Assembly: GCA_902771785.1 (NCBI GenBank)
Contig: CACXYH010000040.1
Coordinates: 1 to 41,838, forward strand
Direction: 5' to 3'
DNA from: an uncultured Prevotellaceae bacterium
GTDB lineage: Bacteria > Bacteroidota > Bacteroidia > Bacteroidales > Bacteroidaceae
DNA: 41,838 nt
In this document: one piece after another, positions 1 to 8,311 of the stretch
How the letters are laid out: each line of letters starts with the position of its first letter
Position numbering within the stretch: position 1 is the stretch's first letter
Position numbers and translations under genes: made by a program
The notes under the pieces: model-generated
Database searches by the model: none
What the model was told of the DNA's origin: nothing
Seen by the model: only the letters and a program-made list of their open reading frames with translations

Positions 1-80
1 TCGTGTACTTCCACTTTATCACAGCCTATGTACCGTAAAGCCTTTGCTATCAACCATTCGCTAGGATTCCTTTCTTCCAT
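1..80 (-). CDS. Partial hypothetical protein, N-terminus only
   Basis: An open frame starts at the ATG complementary to 78-80 and runs off the left edge, giving 26 whole codons beginning MEERNPSEWLIAKALRYIGC. I do not recognise the family from this fragment. It lies downstream of the C10/BspA protease gene on the same strand, separated by a GC-rich hairpin (107-148). The frame could be a chance opening, since 80 bases is short, but the position just after a hairpin and an A-rich sequence before the ATG fit a real gene. Confidence 0.4.
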   Translation of the reverse strand, partial: MEERNPSEWLIAKALRYIGCDKVEVH

Positions 81-106
81 ATTTATACCATCTTTTTTTC
101 AAGAAT

Positions 107-148
107 GCGGCAAGAGCAACAGATAGGAAACCTGCATGCTCTTGCCGC
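107..148 (-). terminator. GC-rich hairpin after the C10/BspA protease gene
   Basis: Perfect 11-bp inverted repeat GCGGCAAGAGC / GCTCTTGCCGC with a 20-base loop, 17 bases past the stop codon of the protease gene. On the minus strand it is not followed by a T-run (a run of T precedes it on the plus strand), so it is not a textbook intrinsic terminator. It may act as a 3' end-stabilising stem or a processing site. Confidence 0.4.
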
Positions 149-164
149 GAATACTTACGAGATA

Positions 165-3100
165 CTACTTCACCACTACCTTACGGCCCTGATGCACATA
201 GACACCAGGCTTGCTCGGCTTGTTGCTCAAGCGAATGCCTTGTAGGGTGTACCAGGGAGCCTTTTCGTTATCGCCGACGGAAACATTAGTTATGCCAGTA
301 GGCTCCATAAATACCATGTGCAAACGCGAAGCACTGATGTTGTCGATGTCGAGCCATGCCTCGCCACCATTCACCTTCTCAGTGCCATTAACAGCCACGA
401 AATTACAGTTATTCAGCACATAGCCACGGCTGATTTCTGTGTCGCTGAGCACGCCGCGTAGCAAGTTGGTGTAGACATAATCAGTGCCTTTCATGGCTAC
501 TTCATAGCTCTTGCCTTTCGTGCCCCTGAGCAGCAGGGCCGTGTATGCAGGCACTTCCTGAACATGGAGCATCACCACGTCACCAGTAGAAGTGCTGAAT
601 CCACTGGCAATGTATGCCTCTAGACCTTCTACACCCGTGAAGTCAAGGTCTTCGATGGAGTAGAAAGTGACCATGTCGTCGGCAAGCGTTAAGGTCATCG
701 TCTCCTCTTGCGGACCAATGGCAATGCGCCACGTGGAAACCCACCAAGGCTGTTCTTTGTACTTTTTGGCGTATTTCTCAACGTCGCTGTCAGGACCTGC
801 GGGAACACGCCATGTGCATGTGTCGGCTATATTATTAAAGGAGGTATAAGTGTTGTCGTATGTAGAGAAATCAACCGAAACACTTTCAATGTCCTTAATC
901 TTACTGTTGATGTAGGCTAGAGATTTGCAACCAGAGAATACACTGCTGTTGAACTTTTCCACGTTCTGGGGCAGGTAAACATAATTGAGTTTTTTACTAT
1001 CTTTGAAGGTGTTACTTTCCAACACCTTCACTCCATTGGGAACAACGAAGGTTTCAAGATTGTCGCAACCCCAGAAAGCTCCTGAACCTATTTTAGTAAT
1101 ACCGTCAGGCATATAGATAGCTGACATCTTGCAATCATCGAAGGCGAAACTGCCAATTTGCTTAACATTGGAGCCAAGGAAGAATTTAGCAATGTTTACG
1201 CATTTGTCGAAAGCATGCCCGTTGATAACTTCTACACTTTCTGGCAGACGCAACTCTTCAGCATAAAGTGCCAAAGGGCAACGCCAAAGGGTCTTCATGT
1301 CCTTGGTGTAGAGTATGCCTCCATCACTGGCAAAGGTAGTGTTCCGCTCATCAACCTCAAACGACTGAAGCATGATGCAACCCTCGAAAGCGTTGTCTGC
1401 GATGGTCGTGACACTAGGTCCTATTGTAAACCGTCGCAAACTGGTGCAGTTATAGAACAAATACGATGGCAATTTCTCAAGTGTGTTCGGCATCGTCACA
1501 TCTGTCAGGCTCTTGCATCCCCAGAAAGCACTATTTCCAATAACCTTGACGCTGTAAGGTAGGGATATAGACGAAAGGCGATGGCACTCGTCAAATCCGA
1601 AGTTGCCAATACTGACAACCGACTCAGGAACTGTCACATTCACTACCTGTGCATAACTGAAAGCATGAGGGGCTATATGCTTCACTGTCGCAGGAATAGC
1701 AAAGGTGTCATCGGCTTTCCCCATAGGATATTTCACTAGAATGGTGTCATTTTGGTAGAGAATGCCATCATCTGCCTTATAAGTGGTGTTGCTCTCATCG
1801 ACAGTAAATGCAACAAACTTAGGGCAACCGCTGAAATTATTGCTGCCAAACTCGGTAATAGTAGCAGGCAGGTGAATGGAAGAAAGGTTCTTGCTTCCAG
1901 AGAACGCATAATCTTCCACAGTGACGCATGCGGTGGGAAGTTCAACCATAGTGAGGGCGTTGCAACTTTGGAATGCCCACTGGCAAATCTTTGTGGCAGT
2001 AGCAGGCATTTTGATGGAAATGAGACCGTCGCAGTCGTAGAACATGTTTTCACCGATAACATTATCCTCAGTGCTTTCCGACGAGTACGAAGTGCTGTAA
2101 TAAGGCTCTCCGCCAGCTACAATCGATGCATCTTTTAGGTCTAGGTATGCTAAACGGCCATTAATAATCATCTCACGGATGAACTTGATGTCGCTGCCAT
2201 TGATATGACCGGAAACGGTAAGGCCGGTAGCTGTCAGTTTATCCTTATATGAAATGTTGTTAGCCAGTTCGCCTGCTTTGTTTGAGATTTTCAATTCTGG
2301 GCTTGGTATAACGACAACAAAGCATGTGTCTGTTTCCGAGTCGTTCCAAAACTCCTTCGTAGCCTTAGCCATGATTGTTGTGGTCTCTTTGACGGAGAAT
2401 GCACCTTCATAGGGTTGACCAGTCTTAGATGTAGGTATCTTACCATCGGTGGTATAAAACACTACGGCACCGTCGGTGGCACAGGAAATAGTCACGTTGT
2501 AATTATCATCAGCCACTATTTTTGGTCTGGCTACCACAAACGATTTCTCCTCGGCAGTATACACCTCAGATGTTTTTCCATCTTTCTTGGCAACAGCTTT
2601 TACTATGCCGTTATGCTCAAGAGTAAAGGGTGCAGAGTATGCCTTGTCTGGCTCAGTCCCATTTTGCGAGAACGAATAATAGATGCTGGCCCCCTCGGTG
2701 GCGCAAGTTATTTGCACTCGATGCTGATAGTCGATATAGATGGTAGGCGTAGCCACCTCGACAGGATCAAGACGTTGATAACTGAAATCAGTCATGCTAT
2801 ATTGTGAAATGCCCTTTCCTGAAGACTTGTCGATAGTGCCCCAAGTGTTGCGTATCTGCATGGTGTTTTTTTCCAGTGAAATATATACAATCACGCTGTC
2901 GGTAGAACCGAAATTGTTGAACCACAGGTTGCCGTTTATCTGCTGATTGCCAATACGGATGTTGCCGTCGGGGTTCATGACACCTACCACCTTGTTGTCG
3001 TTGGCAGTCACACCTTTTGCAGCGACTGCTGGGTCGATACCAAAGAAAAAATACTTGCCTTCTTCTGTTTCGTCCTTTTCTACCTGTACCGTCCAGAGCT

Positions 3101-4832
3101 CACTGGTGCTGTTTGCTTTTACGGTGAATGTGCCGGTAAGTCCTTCGGGAAGTGGAACTGGTATAGGAGGCTCTGTTTTGTCTTTTATTATCTTCAGAGC
3201 TTCCAAATAGACAACTCCATCGAGAACAGTAGCACGATACCAGTCTTTATTGCCATTCACTGTCTTGACGAGCGTTGGCTTGCTACTGGTGCTGTGCTGA
3301 GCGTAGAGAGCTATATAGTATTGCTTTCCGTCTTGGAAAGTGGAACGGTCGTAACTGAAACTTTTCAAGTAGGAACTTGCTTTCCAAGCCCCACCATGCA
3401 GACCACGAATTCCTCCAAATAAGTCTTTGTCAGTTACGTTTATAAGTGTCTCTACAAGATTCCAATCCTTGTCGAACACTCCTAGGCCAAATCGTCCTGT
3501 AAAAGTATTATCATCATTAGTCTTGTTTGAACAGCAATACGGCTGATATTTTAGTGTAGTGGTAACGTCTACTTTTGTGTTGGAATTGAGATCTAATTCC
3601 AAGGAATAGAAGATGTCTTGACTCTCGCCTATTTTTTCTGGGCAAATGCCAACTACCATCCCTTGATTATGGTTGAAATCATACTCTGTAGAACCAAGGC
3701 TTACTTCACCAAATGAATAGTCTTCAACAGGATTAATTGCATCTGTAGCGAAATAACCATCGCAATTACCATTCCAACCAAAGTTGAAATGGAAGAGTCC
3801 TTGCCTGTCCATACCATCAAGCACGAATTCATGCGCCCCTTCAGATTCTTCTTCCCTGCCCAAAAGCTTTGTTTTTACGGGACCGTCTCCTCCATATAAA
3901 ATAGGCCGTCCTGATGTAAGCTCATTTACAATGATACTATCCCATTCATTTTTTTTATAGAAGTCCTTCACAAGATATTGCATATTTGGGTTGTAGCCGA
4001 AATAGTTAATCATAGCGTAAGGAATAACACCAGGATTTGCCCCAGAACCAGAGTCATAATTCATGTACACCGATACTCCACAAGCATGCATGAGCTTGGC
4101 CACTTCACTGCAAGATGAGTTCGGGCTCTCGCTGTCATATTCTGAAAGTAACGCATCCCAGTTGAATGTTATTTCGTTGAAATTAATACTTTGTAATGTG
4201 CCTGTTGTCTTGGTCTTATATGACAGACTTCCTCCTTTTGCCTTGGTTGGATAATGATAGAAGTTCATTACCTGTGCCATAGCTGTAGCAACACAGCCTG
4301 TGACGCTTGTTTCTCCTTTATTATCTAAAGGGCAATCTAAATTGAAGGGATTCCCCTGTCCCCATTTCGTCTTAATAAGTGGGAGTATCGGCTCTACGTC
4401 AGCCCTTTTTGGTGCTTCTGCGATGGTAACATTCTCCTTCTTCAATTGTTCATACTGTCCGTCATACCATCCCAGCACATCGAATAGCTGTACGGGAGCA
4501 TTCTCTGCATTGAAGGTGCCATTGTCGGAATAACCGAGTACTTGGTACATTCGCTCGTCAGCTGACACGATGACGAAGCGTTGGTTGGCTTCATCATTCA
4601 CGATGTAGTAGCCTGCCTCATCAGATGACTGAACTTTTACCCTGCGGCGAGACATTGCTGTGTTCACTTGCTGTCGAGGTACGGCCATCAGCCGTGCCTT
4701 GTTTGTAGCCTGCTTCGGAGCAAAAAATTCCTTTGCAATCTGCAAAGCATCTTGTTCACTGCGCCTTTGCGCAAATACTCCCACTGCTATTAATAACAGG
4801 AAGAGCGACACTAGTAGTTTTTTCATAGACAT
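165..4832 (-). CDS. Secreted C10 family cysteine protease fused to BspA-type leucine-rich repeats
   Basis: A 1555-residue protein with an N-terminal signal peptide (about residues 1-21). A propeptide-like region (about 25-140) precedes a streptopain-type C10 peptidase domain (about 150-390). The likely catalytic Cys is C180 in TGCVATAMAQ, the likely His is H334 in GAHEFVLDG, and FGWNG (351-355) is the conserved Trp region. A beta-rich region follows, then two chitobiase-C-terminal-like modules (about 690-860), then many BspA-type LRR_5 repeats (about 860-1310, with repeats of the form AFxxCxxLxxxxxP). The C-terminus (about 1510-1555, PWYTLQGIRL...GRKVVVK) resembles the short tail seen on many secreted Prevotella proteins and may direct type IX secretion. 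A second Met two codons in is an equally plausible start. The protein is probably surface-displayed, with protein degradation plus adhesion as the inferred role; the protease call is secure, the adhesion role is inference. Confidence 0.9.
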   Translation of the reverse strand: MSMKKLLVSLFLLLIAVGVFAQRRSEQDALQIAKEFFAPKQATNKARLMAVPRQQVNTAMSRRRVKVQSSDEAGYYIVNDEANQRFVIVSADERMYQVLGYSDNGTFNAENAPVQLFDVLGWYDGQYEQLKKENVTIAEAPKRADVEPILPLIKTKWGQGNPFNLDCPLDNKGETSVTGCVATAMAQVMNFYHYPTKAKGGSLSYKTKTTGTLQSINFNEITFNWDALLSEYDSESPNSSCSEVAKLMHACGVSVYMNYDSGSGANPGVIPYAMINYFGYNPNMQYLVKDFYKKNEWDSIIVNELTSGRPILYGGDGPVKTKLLGREEESEGAHEFVLDGMDRQGLFHFNFGWNGNCDGYFATDAINPVEDYSFGEVSLGSTEYDFNHNQGMVVGICPEKIGESQDIFYSLELDLNSNTKVDVTTTLKYQPYCCSNKTNDDNTFTGRFGLGVFDKDWNLVETLINVTDKDLFGGIRGLHGGAWKASSYLKSFSYDRSTFQDGKQYYIALYAQHSTSSKPTLVKTVNGNKDWYRATVLDGVVYLEALKIIKDKTEPPIPVPLPEGLTGTFTVKANSTSELWTVQVEKDETEEGKYFFFGIDPAVAAKGVTANDNKVVGVMNPDGNIRIGNQQINGNLWFNNFGSTDSVIVYISLEKNTMQIRNTWGTIDKSSGKGISQYSMTDFSYQRLDPVEVATPTIYIDYQHRVQITCATEGASIYYSFSQNGTEPDKAYSAPFTLEHNGIVKAVAKKDGKTSEVYTAEEKSFVVARPKIVADDNYNVTISCATDGAVVFYTTDGKIPTSKTGQPYEGAFSVKETTTIMAKATKEFWNDSETDTCFVVVIPSPELKISNKAGELANNISYKDKLTATGLTVSGHINGSDIKFIREMIINGRLAYLDLKDASIVAGGEPYYSTSYSSESTEDNVIGENMFYDCDGLISIKMPATATKICQWAFQSCNALTMVELPTACVTVEDYAFSGSKNLSSIHLPATITEFGSNNFSGCPKFVAFTVDESNTTYKADDGILYQNDTILVKYPMGKADDTFAIPATVKHIAPHAFSYAQVVNVTVPESVVSIGNFGFDECHRLSSISLPYSVKVIGNSAFWGCKSLTDVTMPNTLEKLPSYLFYNCTSLRRFTIGPSVTTIADNAFEGCIMLQSFEVDERNTTFASDGGILYTKDMKTLWRCPLALYAEELRLPESVEVINGHAFDKCVNIAKFFLGSNVKQIGSFAFDDCKMSAIYMPDGITKIGSGAFWGCDNLETFVVPNGVKVLESNTFKDSKKLNYVYLPQNVEKFNSSVFSGCKSLAYINSKIKDIESVSVDFSTYDNTYTSFNNIADTCTWRVPAGPDSDVEKYAKKYKEQPWWVSTWRIAIGPQEETMTLTLADDMVTFYSIEDLDFTGVEGLEAYIASGFSTSTGDVVMLHVQEVPAYTALLLRGTKGKSYEVAMKGTDYVYTNLLRGVLSDTEISRGYVLNNCNFVAVNGTEKVNGGEAWLDIDNISASRLHMVFMEPTGITNVSVGDNEKAPWYTLQGIRLSNKPSKPGVYVHQGRKVVVK

Positions 4833-5109
4833 TTTGTTTGATTAGTTTGAAATATTGGTAATTATCGCTTATCGTTAATGCGCCTTTTTTGGCAGAATTT
4901 CCGCACTAACTTTGGGGCAAAAGGAAAGCGCAGACAACTGCCATACGTCTTCCAGGTTCACCACAAACCCTAAGCTGTTTATGGAGAGTCTACGCTTATG
5001 CGCAGCTCCAAACAGCTTAGTTTTTGCTCGTTTTATGTCTCTTTCGAGGTGGTGATTCGGAAGACGATGTTGAGCAAATATGTCATGCGTCTCTTGCGAG
5101 AGCATGGTG
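4833..5109 (-). promoter_or_regulatory. Long structured 5' leader of the C10/BspA protease gene
   Basis: The only promoter-like site found upstream of the protease on its strand is at 5110-5141, so the inferred leader is about 270 nt. It contains a nested stem: 9 bp at 4972-4980/5010-5018 (AAGCTGTTT / AAACAGCTT), 4 bp at 4983-4986/5006-5009, and an apical CGC/GCG stem at 4993-4995/5000-5002. No terminator-like T-run lies between the promoter and the protease ATG. A 76-codon frame starts at 5104, almost at the predicted transcription start, and ends at 4875; it could be an upstream ORF but resembles no family I know. Regulatory function is inferred. Confidence 0.45.
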
Positions 5110-5141
5110 CAAAGATACGAATTATTCATGTTTCTGCCAAA
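5110..5141 (-). promoter_or_regulatory. Bacteroidetes-type promoter for the C10/BspA leader
   Basis: On the minus strand TATCTTTG (5110-5117) is preceded by TTTG (5138-5141) with exactly 20 bases between. This matches the Bacteroidetes housekeeping promoter pattern TTTG-N19-21-TAnnTTTG. Confidence 0.75.
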
Positions 5142-5189
5142 TTTTTTTGTCGTTTTTATTTGTTGCGTAGTAACTAATTTTATTCCATA

Positions 5190-5493
5190 GATATGAAAAA
5201 AGGCGTAGGTTCTGCTTCTGGTGCCTATCCTGGGAACATGGGCCTTCGCATTGCCTCAACCATCAGGATAAGCAACTACAGGCCCACGCCAGCACGTATA
5301 TCTAAATGCCGCACCGATGGATTGCACACCAGTGACTTCGCGATAAGACGTACTACGCAGACGCTTCGTTGCTCTGCCTGTCATGGTTTTGACTTTTGCG
5401 AAGTTTCTGTTCCAACAGGTCAGACGCTTGAAAACGTCTTTCTCATATAAAGAGTCGTCGGATGCTCCGTTAGGGGCAAACCAAACGATGCGG
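5190..5493 (-). ncRNA. Candidate stand-alone structured RNA, about 300 nt
   Basis: Begins just after a perfect promoter (5494-5525) and ends in a run of six T (minus strand, 5196-5201) directly after an 8-bp stem 5202-5209/5283-5290 (one G-U), as an intrinsic terminator would. Inside that stem is a 10-bp helix 5223-5232/5264-5273 (one G-U). A competing 7-bp pairing, 5239-5245/5280-5286, would form a pseudoknot with the 10-bp helix. Smaller hairpins lie nearer the 5' end (AGACG/CGTCT and CTGTT/AACAG). An open frame crosses part of it from a TTG upstream of the promoter, which argues against it being the gene. Not recognised as 6S, tmRNA, RNase P or SRP RNA. A short protein-coding transcript cannot be excluded. 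Confidence 0.5.
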
Positions 5494-5525
5494 CAAAGAT
5501 ACGAAAAAACTGAATGATAACCAAA
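5494..5525 (-). promoter_or_regulatory. Bacteroidetes-type promoter of the candidate RNA
   Basis: TATCTTTG at 5494-5501 and TTTG at 5522-5525 on the minus strand, with a 20-base spacer. It has the same -7 core and spacing as the promoter at 5110-5141. A further TAnnTTTG match lies slightly upstream. Confidence 0.75.
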
Positions 5526-5645
5526 TGTTTTCTTCATTATTTTTATATACATTACCTGCAAAAGTATGAAATCGGGATGGAACGGACAAGTGATTTATAC
5601 AGCCAAAAAGTTAGTTGGTTTATATTAAAGATTCAAGTCTCTGAA

Positions 5646-5799
5646 GTTCTGAAATGTGTTTTGGCCCAAAACGGGGGGCGTTTTGTATGGAAACGGAACG
5701 CGTTTTGTAGCAAAATGGAAGACGTTTTGTATCAAAACGCATTTCGTTTTGCCATAAAACGGAGGCGCAAAATGGAAAACGCCTATGCACAATACGCGT
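5646..5799. repeat. 22-bp-period palindromic array, locus 1
   Basis: About seven consecutive units, each exactly 22 bp, starting at 5646, 5668, 5690, 5712, 5734, 5756 and 5778. The best units follow AAAACG-N6-GTTTTG-N4, so A-runs and T-runs alternate along the array and neighbouring halves form CGTTTTG-N3-CAAAACG palindromes. The first and last two units are degenerate. Open frames cross it on both strands but read as period-22 peptide repeats and are probably spurious. It fills the gap between the candidate RNA and the lipoprotein gene at 5962. Confidence 0.85.
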
Positions 5800-5919
5800 T
5801 GCATTTGTATGACCTTACTTCTCTTAAACCATAGCAAATTCCCTACTATCAGACAAGAGCGAGAGCAAGCGAAACAGGAATTAATGAGGGAAAAGAATGC
5901 TTAGATTCAAATTTTTTCG

Positions 5920-5927
5920 TATCTTTG
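5920..5927 (+). promoter_or_regulatory. Promoter core TATCTTTG for the lipoprotein gene
   Basis: TATCTTTG 34 bases before the ATG at 5962, on the gene's strand. No good TTTG is seen at the expected -33 position, so this is a core-only match. Confidence 0.55.
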
Positions 5928-5961
5928 CGGCAAAATAATATAATATATAATAGGTGTAATA

Positions 5962-6909
5962 ATGAGAAAACTGATCTTTTTTGTGATGGCAGTTGTGCTG
6001 GTGGCTTGTGGCCATCGGGGGAAAGGGATAAATGACGACGCGACTGCCTTGGATAGTGCCTGCCAGGTGAAAACTGACAGTGTGGAAATGCCTGTCGGAG
6101 CAGAGACTGATGATGAGAATGCTGAGGACAAGGGACTTCAGAGATTGGCTGATGCTTTAGAGTCGATTGTAGAGAATCTGGATGAAAAAGATATGTTCGA
6201 CTATCGAACACAGTTGAATTGGCAGAAACGATATGAACGGATGTTGGTACATAGCTTCGACTCTATTTTCCCTGGCACGGAGCTAGCTGTGGAGGCCAAG
6301 GCTGATTCGATGCTGTCTGTAGTGAATACATATCTAAACCTTCATTCGGATGACACCACCTGGGGCATGATATACAGTGCTCGCATGATGCGTAATGTGT
6401 GTTTATATAGGATTGCCAAGGCATCAGGGGAACTCCTGAAGAATAATACTGCTTTCGCTAGCGAGTTGAGTGCCTGGAGCGCATTGCATCAAGCGTTGGA
6501 TGGCTTTTGCCTCGGCATCGTAAATCTGCAGTGGTGGGGAGGTAGTGGCATGGGACCCGTCATGTGTTATACGAGTTATGAGATATGTGAGATGAGGCTC
6601 AACGACTTGAAGCGTGTCGAACAGAAAACGGCAAAAACGGGTGACACCGATGCAGCAATGCAACAACTTAGGCTGCAGGTGGAAAAAGTCGTCGATAATG
6701 CAAAAAAGGATAGTAATGGTGACTGGCTCGAGGACGAACAGCGTTCCGATTACTCTGCTGCGGTGAAGCGTGTGGAGAATGGTGGCCAAAAGCTCTTGAA
6801 ACTGGTGGAAGAATGGATATCAGTTCGCAAGGACAACAGCTGGGCTACTGCGCAATGCCTGAAGGATATGGCGAAACTCATAGAAAGTTGTGTGGAATCA
6901 AACCGCTGA
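5962..6909 (+). CDS. Hypothetical lipoprotein
   Basis: A 315-residue protein with a short hydrophobic signal ending in the lipobox VLVAC (Cys about residue 16), so probably lipid-anchored in the envelope. The mature part is largely helical in character, acidic near the N-terminus, and holds a Gly-rich motif (QWWGGSGMGP) in the middle. I see no catalytic motif and do not recognise the family. It is preceded by a TATCTTTG promoter core and followed after about 100 bases by rsmA, which has its own promoter core, so it is probably a single-gene unit. The start is set by the signal peptide directly after the first Met. Confidence 0.8.
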   Translation: MRKLIFFVMAVVLVACGHRGKGINDDATALDSACQVKTDSVEMPVGAETDDENAEDKGLQRLADALESIVENLDEKDMFDYRTQLNWQKRYERMLVHSFDSIFPGTELAVEAKADSMLSVVNTYLNLHSDDTTWGMIYSARMMRNVCLYRIAKASGELLKNNTAFASELSAWSALHQALDGFCLGIVNLQWWGGSGMGPVMCYTSYEICEMRLNDLKRVEQKTAKTGDTDAAMQQLRLQVEKVVDNAKKDSNGDWLEDEQRSDYSAAVKRVENGGQKLLKLVEEWISVRKDNSWATAQCLKDMAKLIESCVESNR

Positions 6910-7002
6910 TTTCCTTACGAACGGGCTTGCAGCTCCTATATTCTAACAAGCAAGTATATGTTTTTTCAGCAGACAATAGAATGCTATTTGAAAAAGTCTT
7001 TG

Positions 7003-7010
7003 TATCTTTG
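7003..7010 (+). promoter_or_regulatory. Promoter core immediately before rsmA
   Basis: TATCTTTG ends five bases before the rsmA ATG at 7016. In Bacteroidetes the transcription start lies a few bases after this element, so the mRNA would be leaderless or nearly so. Confidence 0.6.
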
Positions 7011-7015
7011 CACCC

Positions 7016-7822
7016 ATGAAGCAAGTACGTCCGAAGAAAAACCTGGGGCAGCACTTCCTGACTGACCTCACTATTGCCCGTCGCATTGCCGATACCGTCG
7101 ATGCATGTCCTGAACTGCCTGTGCTCGAAGTAGGGCCCGGCATGGGAGTGATGACGCAGTTTCTTGTAGAGAAGCCGCGCGAGTTCAAGGTGGTTGAGAT
7201 CGACCGCGAGTCGGTGGCCTACCTGAACGAGCACTTCCCCCGTCTGCGCGAGAACATTATCGGCGACGACTTCCTGCGCATGGACCTGCGCACGCTCTTC
7301 GACGGACGTCAGTTTGTGCTCACGGGCAACTATCCCTACGACATTTCATCGCAGATTTTCTTCAAGATGCTCGACAACCGCGACCTCATCCCCTGCTGTA
7401 CGGGCATGATACAGCGTGAGGTGGCCTTGCGCATGGCCTCGCAACCGGGGACGAAAGCCTATGGCATCCTGTCGGTACTGACGCAGGCCTGGTATCACGT
7501 CGACTACCTCTTCACCGTGGAGCCTTCGGTCTTTAACCCGCCTCCCAAGGTGCAGAGTGCCGTTATTCGTATGACACGCAACGAGGTCACTCAGTTAGGC
7601 TGCGATGAACAGCTCTTCAAGAGGGTGGTGAAGACCACCTTCAACCAGCGCAGGAAGATGCTCCGCGTGTCGCTTCGACAGCTTTTCGACGCACAGCACC
7701 CTGCTTCGCCCGCTTTCTTTGAACAGGACATGATGACCCAGCGGCCTGAACAGCTCAGCATTGCCCAGTTTGTGGAGCTGACAAACTTGGTGGAAAAAGA
7801 GGTGTTTGCGAACACAAAATAA
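7016..7822 (+). CDS. rsmA: 16S rRNA A1518/A1519 dimethyltransferase
   Basis: A 268-residue protein of normal family length that dimethylates two adjacent adenines near the 3' end of 16S rRNA during small-subunit assembly, using S-adenosylmethionine. Visible motifs: the N-terminal KKNLGQHFL signature (residues 7-15), the SAM-binding EVGPGMG (38-44), and the catalytic NYPY (105-108), equivalent to the NLPY of E. coli KsgA. The C-terminal domain carries the FNQRRKMLR signature. The start follows directly from the N-terminal signature. The promoter core is only five bases upstream. A gene-free interval with a terminator follows. Confidence 0.96.
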   Translation: MKQVRPKKNLGQHFLTDLTIARRIADTVDACPELPVLEVGPGMGVMTQFLVEKPREFKVVEIDRESVAYLNEHFPRLRENIIGDDFLRMDLRTLFDGRQFVLTGNYPYDISSQIFFKMLDNRDLIPCCTGMIQREVALRMASQPGTKAYGILSVLTQAWYHVDYLFTVEPSVFNPPPKVQSAVIRMTRNEVTQLGCDEQLFKRVVKTTFNQRRKMLRVSLRQLFDAQHPASPAFFEQDMMTQRPEQLSIAQFVELTNLVEKEVFANTK

Positions 7823-7918
7823 CTGTGTTCGCACACAAATGGATTGATTTACGTCAAAAGATTGGCACTTTTTGGTCGAAAAGAGTGCAGAAATGATACG
7901 GCGAATGAAAATTCGTTG

Positions 7919-7926
7919 TACCTTTG
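7919..7926 (+). promoter_or_regulatory. Promoter core of the 7.9-8.35 kb candidate RNA
   Basis: TACCTTTG on the plus strand, about 100 bases after rsmA. No TTTG is seen at the expected -33 distance, so support comes from the core motif and from a terminator about 425 bases downstream with no gene between. Confidence 0.5.
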
Positions 7927-7980
7927 CATCGTCAAAAAGATAAAGTGATATCTGACAGACGTAAAAGATATAATAGGTAT

Positions 7981-8140
7981 TTAGTTAAGGTAAGAAGACA
8001 TTATTCAATAGGATAGTTTTTAGGTAAAAGATTTGTTTCATAGGTTAGTTAGTTTTTGGTAAAAGATTGTTCAATAGGTTTAGTTAATGATTAGGTAAAA
8101 GATTGAGTTTAGGACAATTGGTATTAGTAATAAGGTAAAC
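7981..8140 (+). repeat. Imperfect tandem repeat, 34-40 nt period, core GGTAAAAGATT
   Basis: GGTAA-type cores begin at 7989, 8023, 8058, 8094 and 8134. Between them recur TTCAATAGG-like and TTAGTTAGTTTTT-like words. The middle three cores match GGTAAAAGATT exactly; the outer ones are degenerate. The spacing grows slightly (34, 35, 36, 40). In RNA these would be repeated unpaired, purine-rich segments. Confidence 0.75.
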
Positions 8141-8311
8141 GAAAAGATTGAAGAAGGATAACAGAGAAAAGATGTTGAAAGCAGGGGCGTCGAGACGACG
8201 CGTACTGCAGATGCCGGGCGAGAGACAACAGAACATCGCAAGGCTTCATCTTTAAGAAAGAATCAAAAAAGAGAGAGCATAAAGGTTTTTAGTTATTAAT
8301 ATCGTGTTGAT

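Noticed and set aside
4875-5129. 84-codon minus-strand frame upstream of the C10/BspA gene
   Set aside because: Its first Met lies upstream of the likely transcription start, the inner ATG would be leaderless, and the region folds into stems. Kept only as a possible upstream ORF in the leader.
5256-5561. 101-codon minus-strand frame over the candidate RNA
   Set aside because: It starts at a TTG upstream of the consensus promoter, and the interval is better explained by helices and a T-run. Not excluded, but not called.
5514-5837. Frames on both strands over the 22-bp array (and 20050-20487 at locus 2)
   Set aside because: The peptide repeats every 22 residues simply because 22 bp is not a multiple of three; low stop density in a repeat explains the frames.
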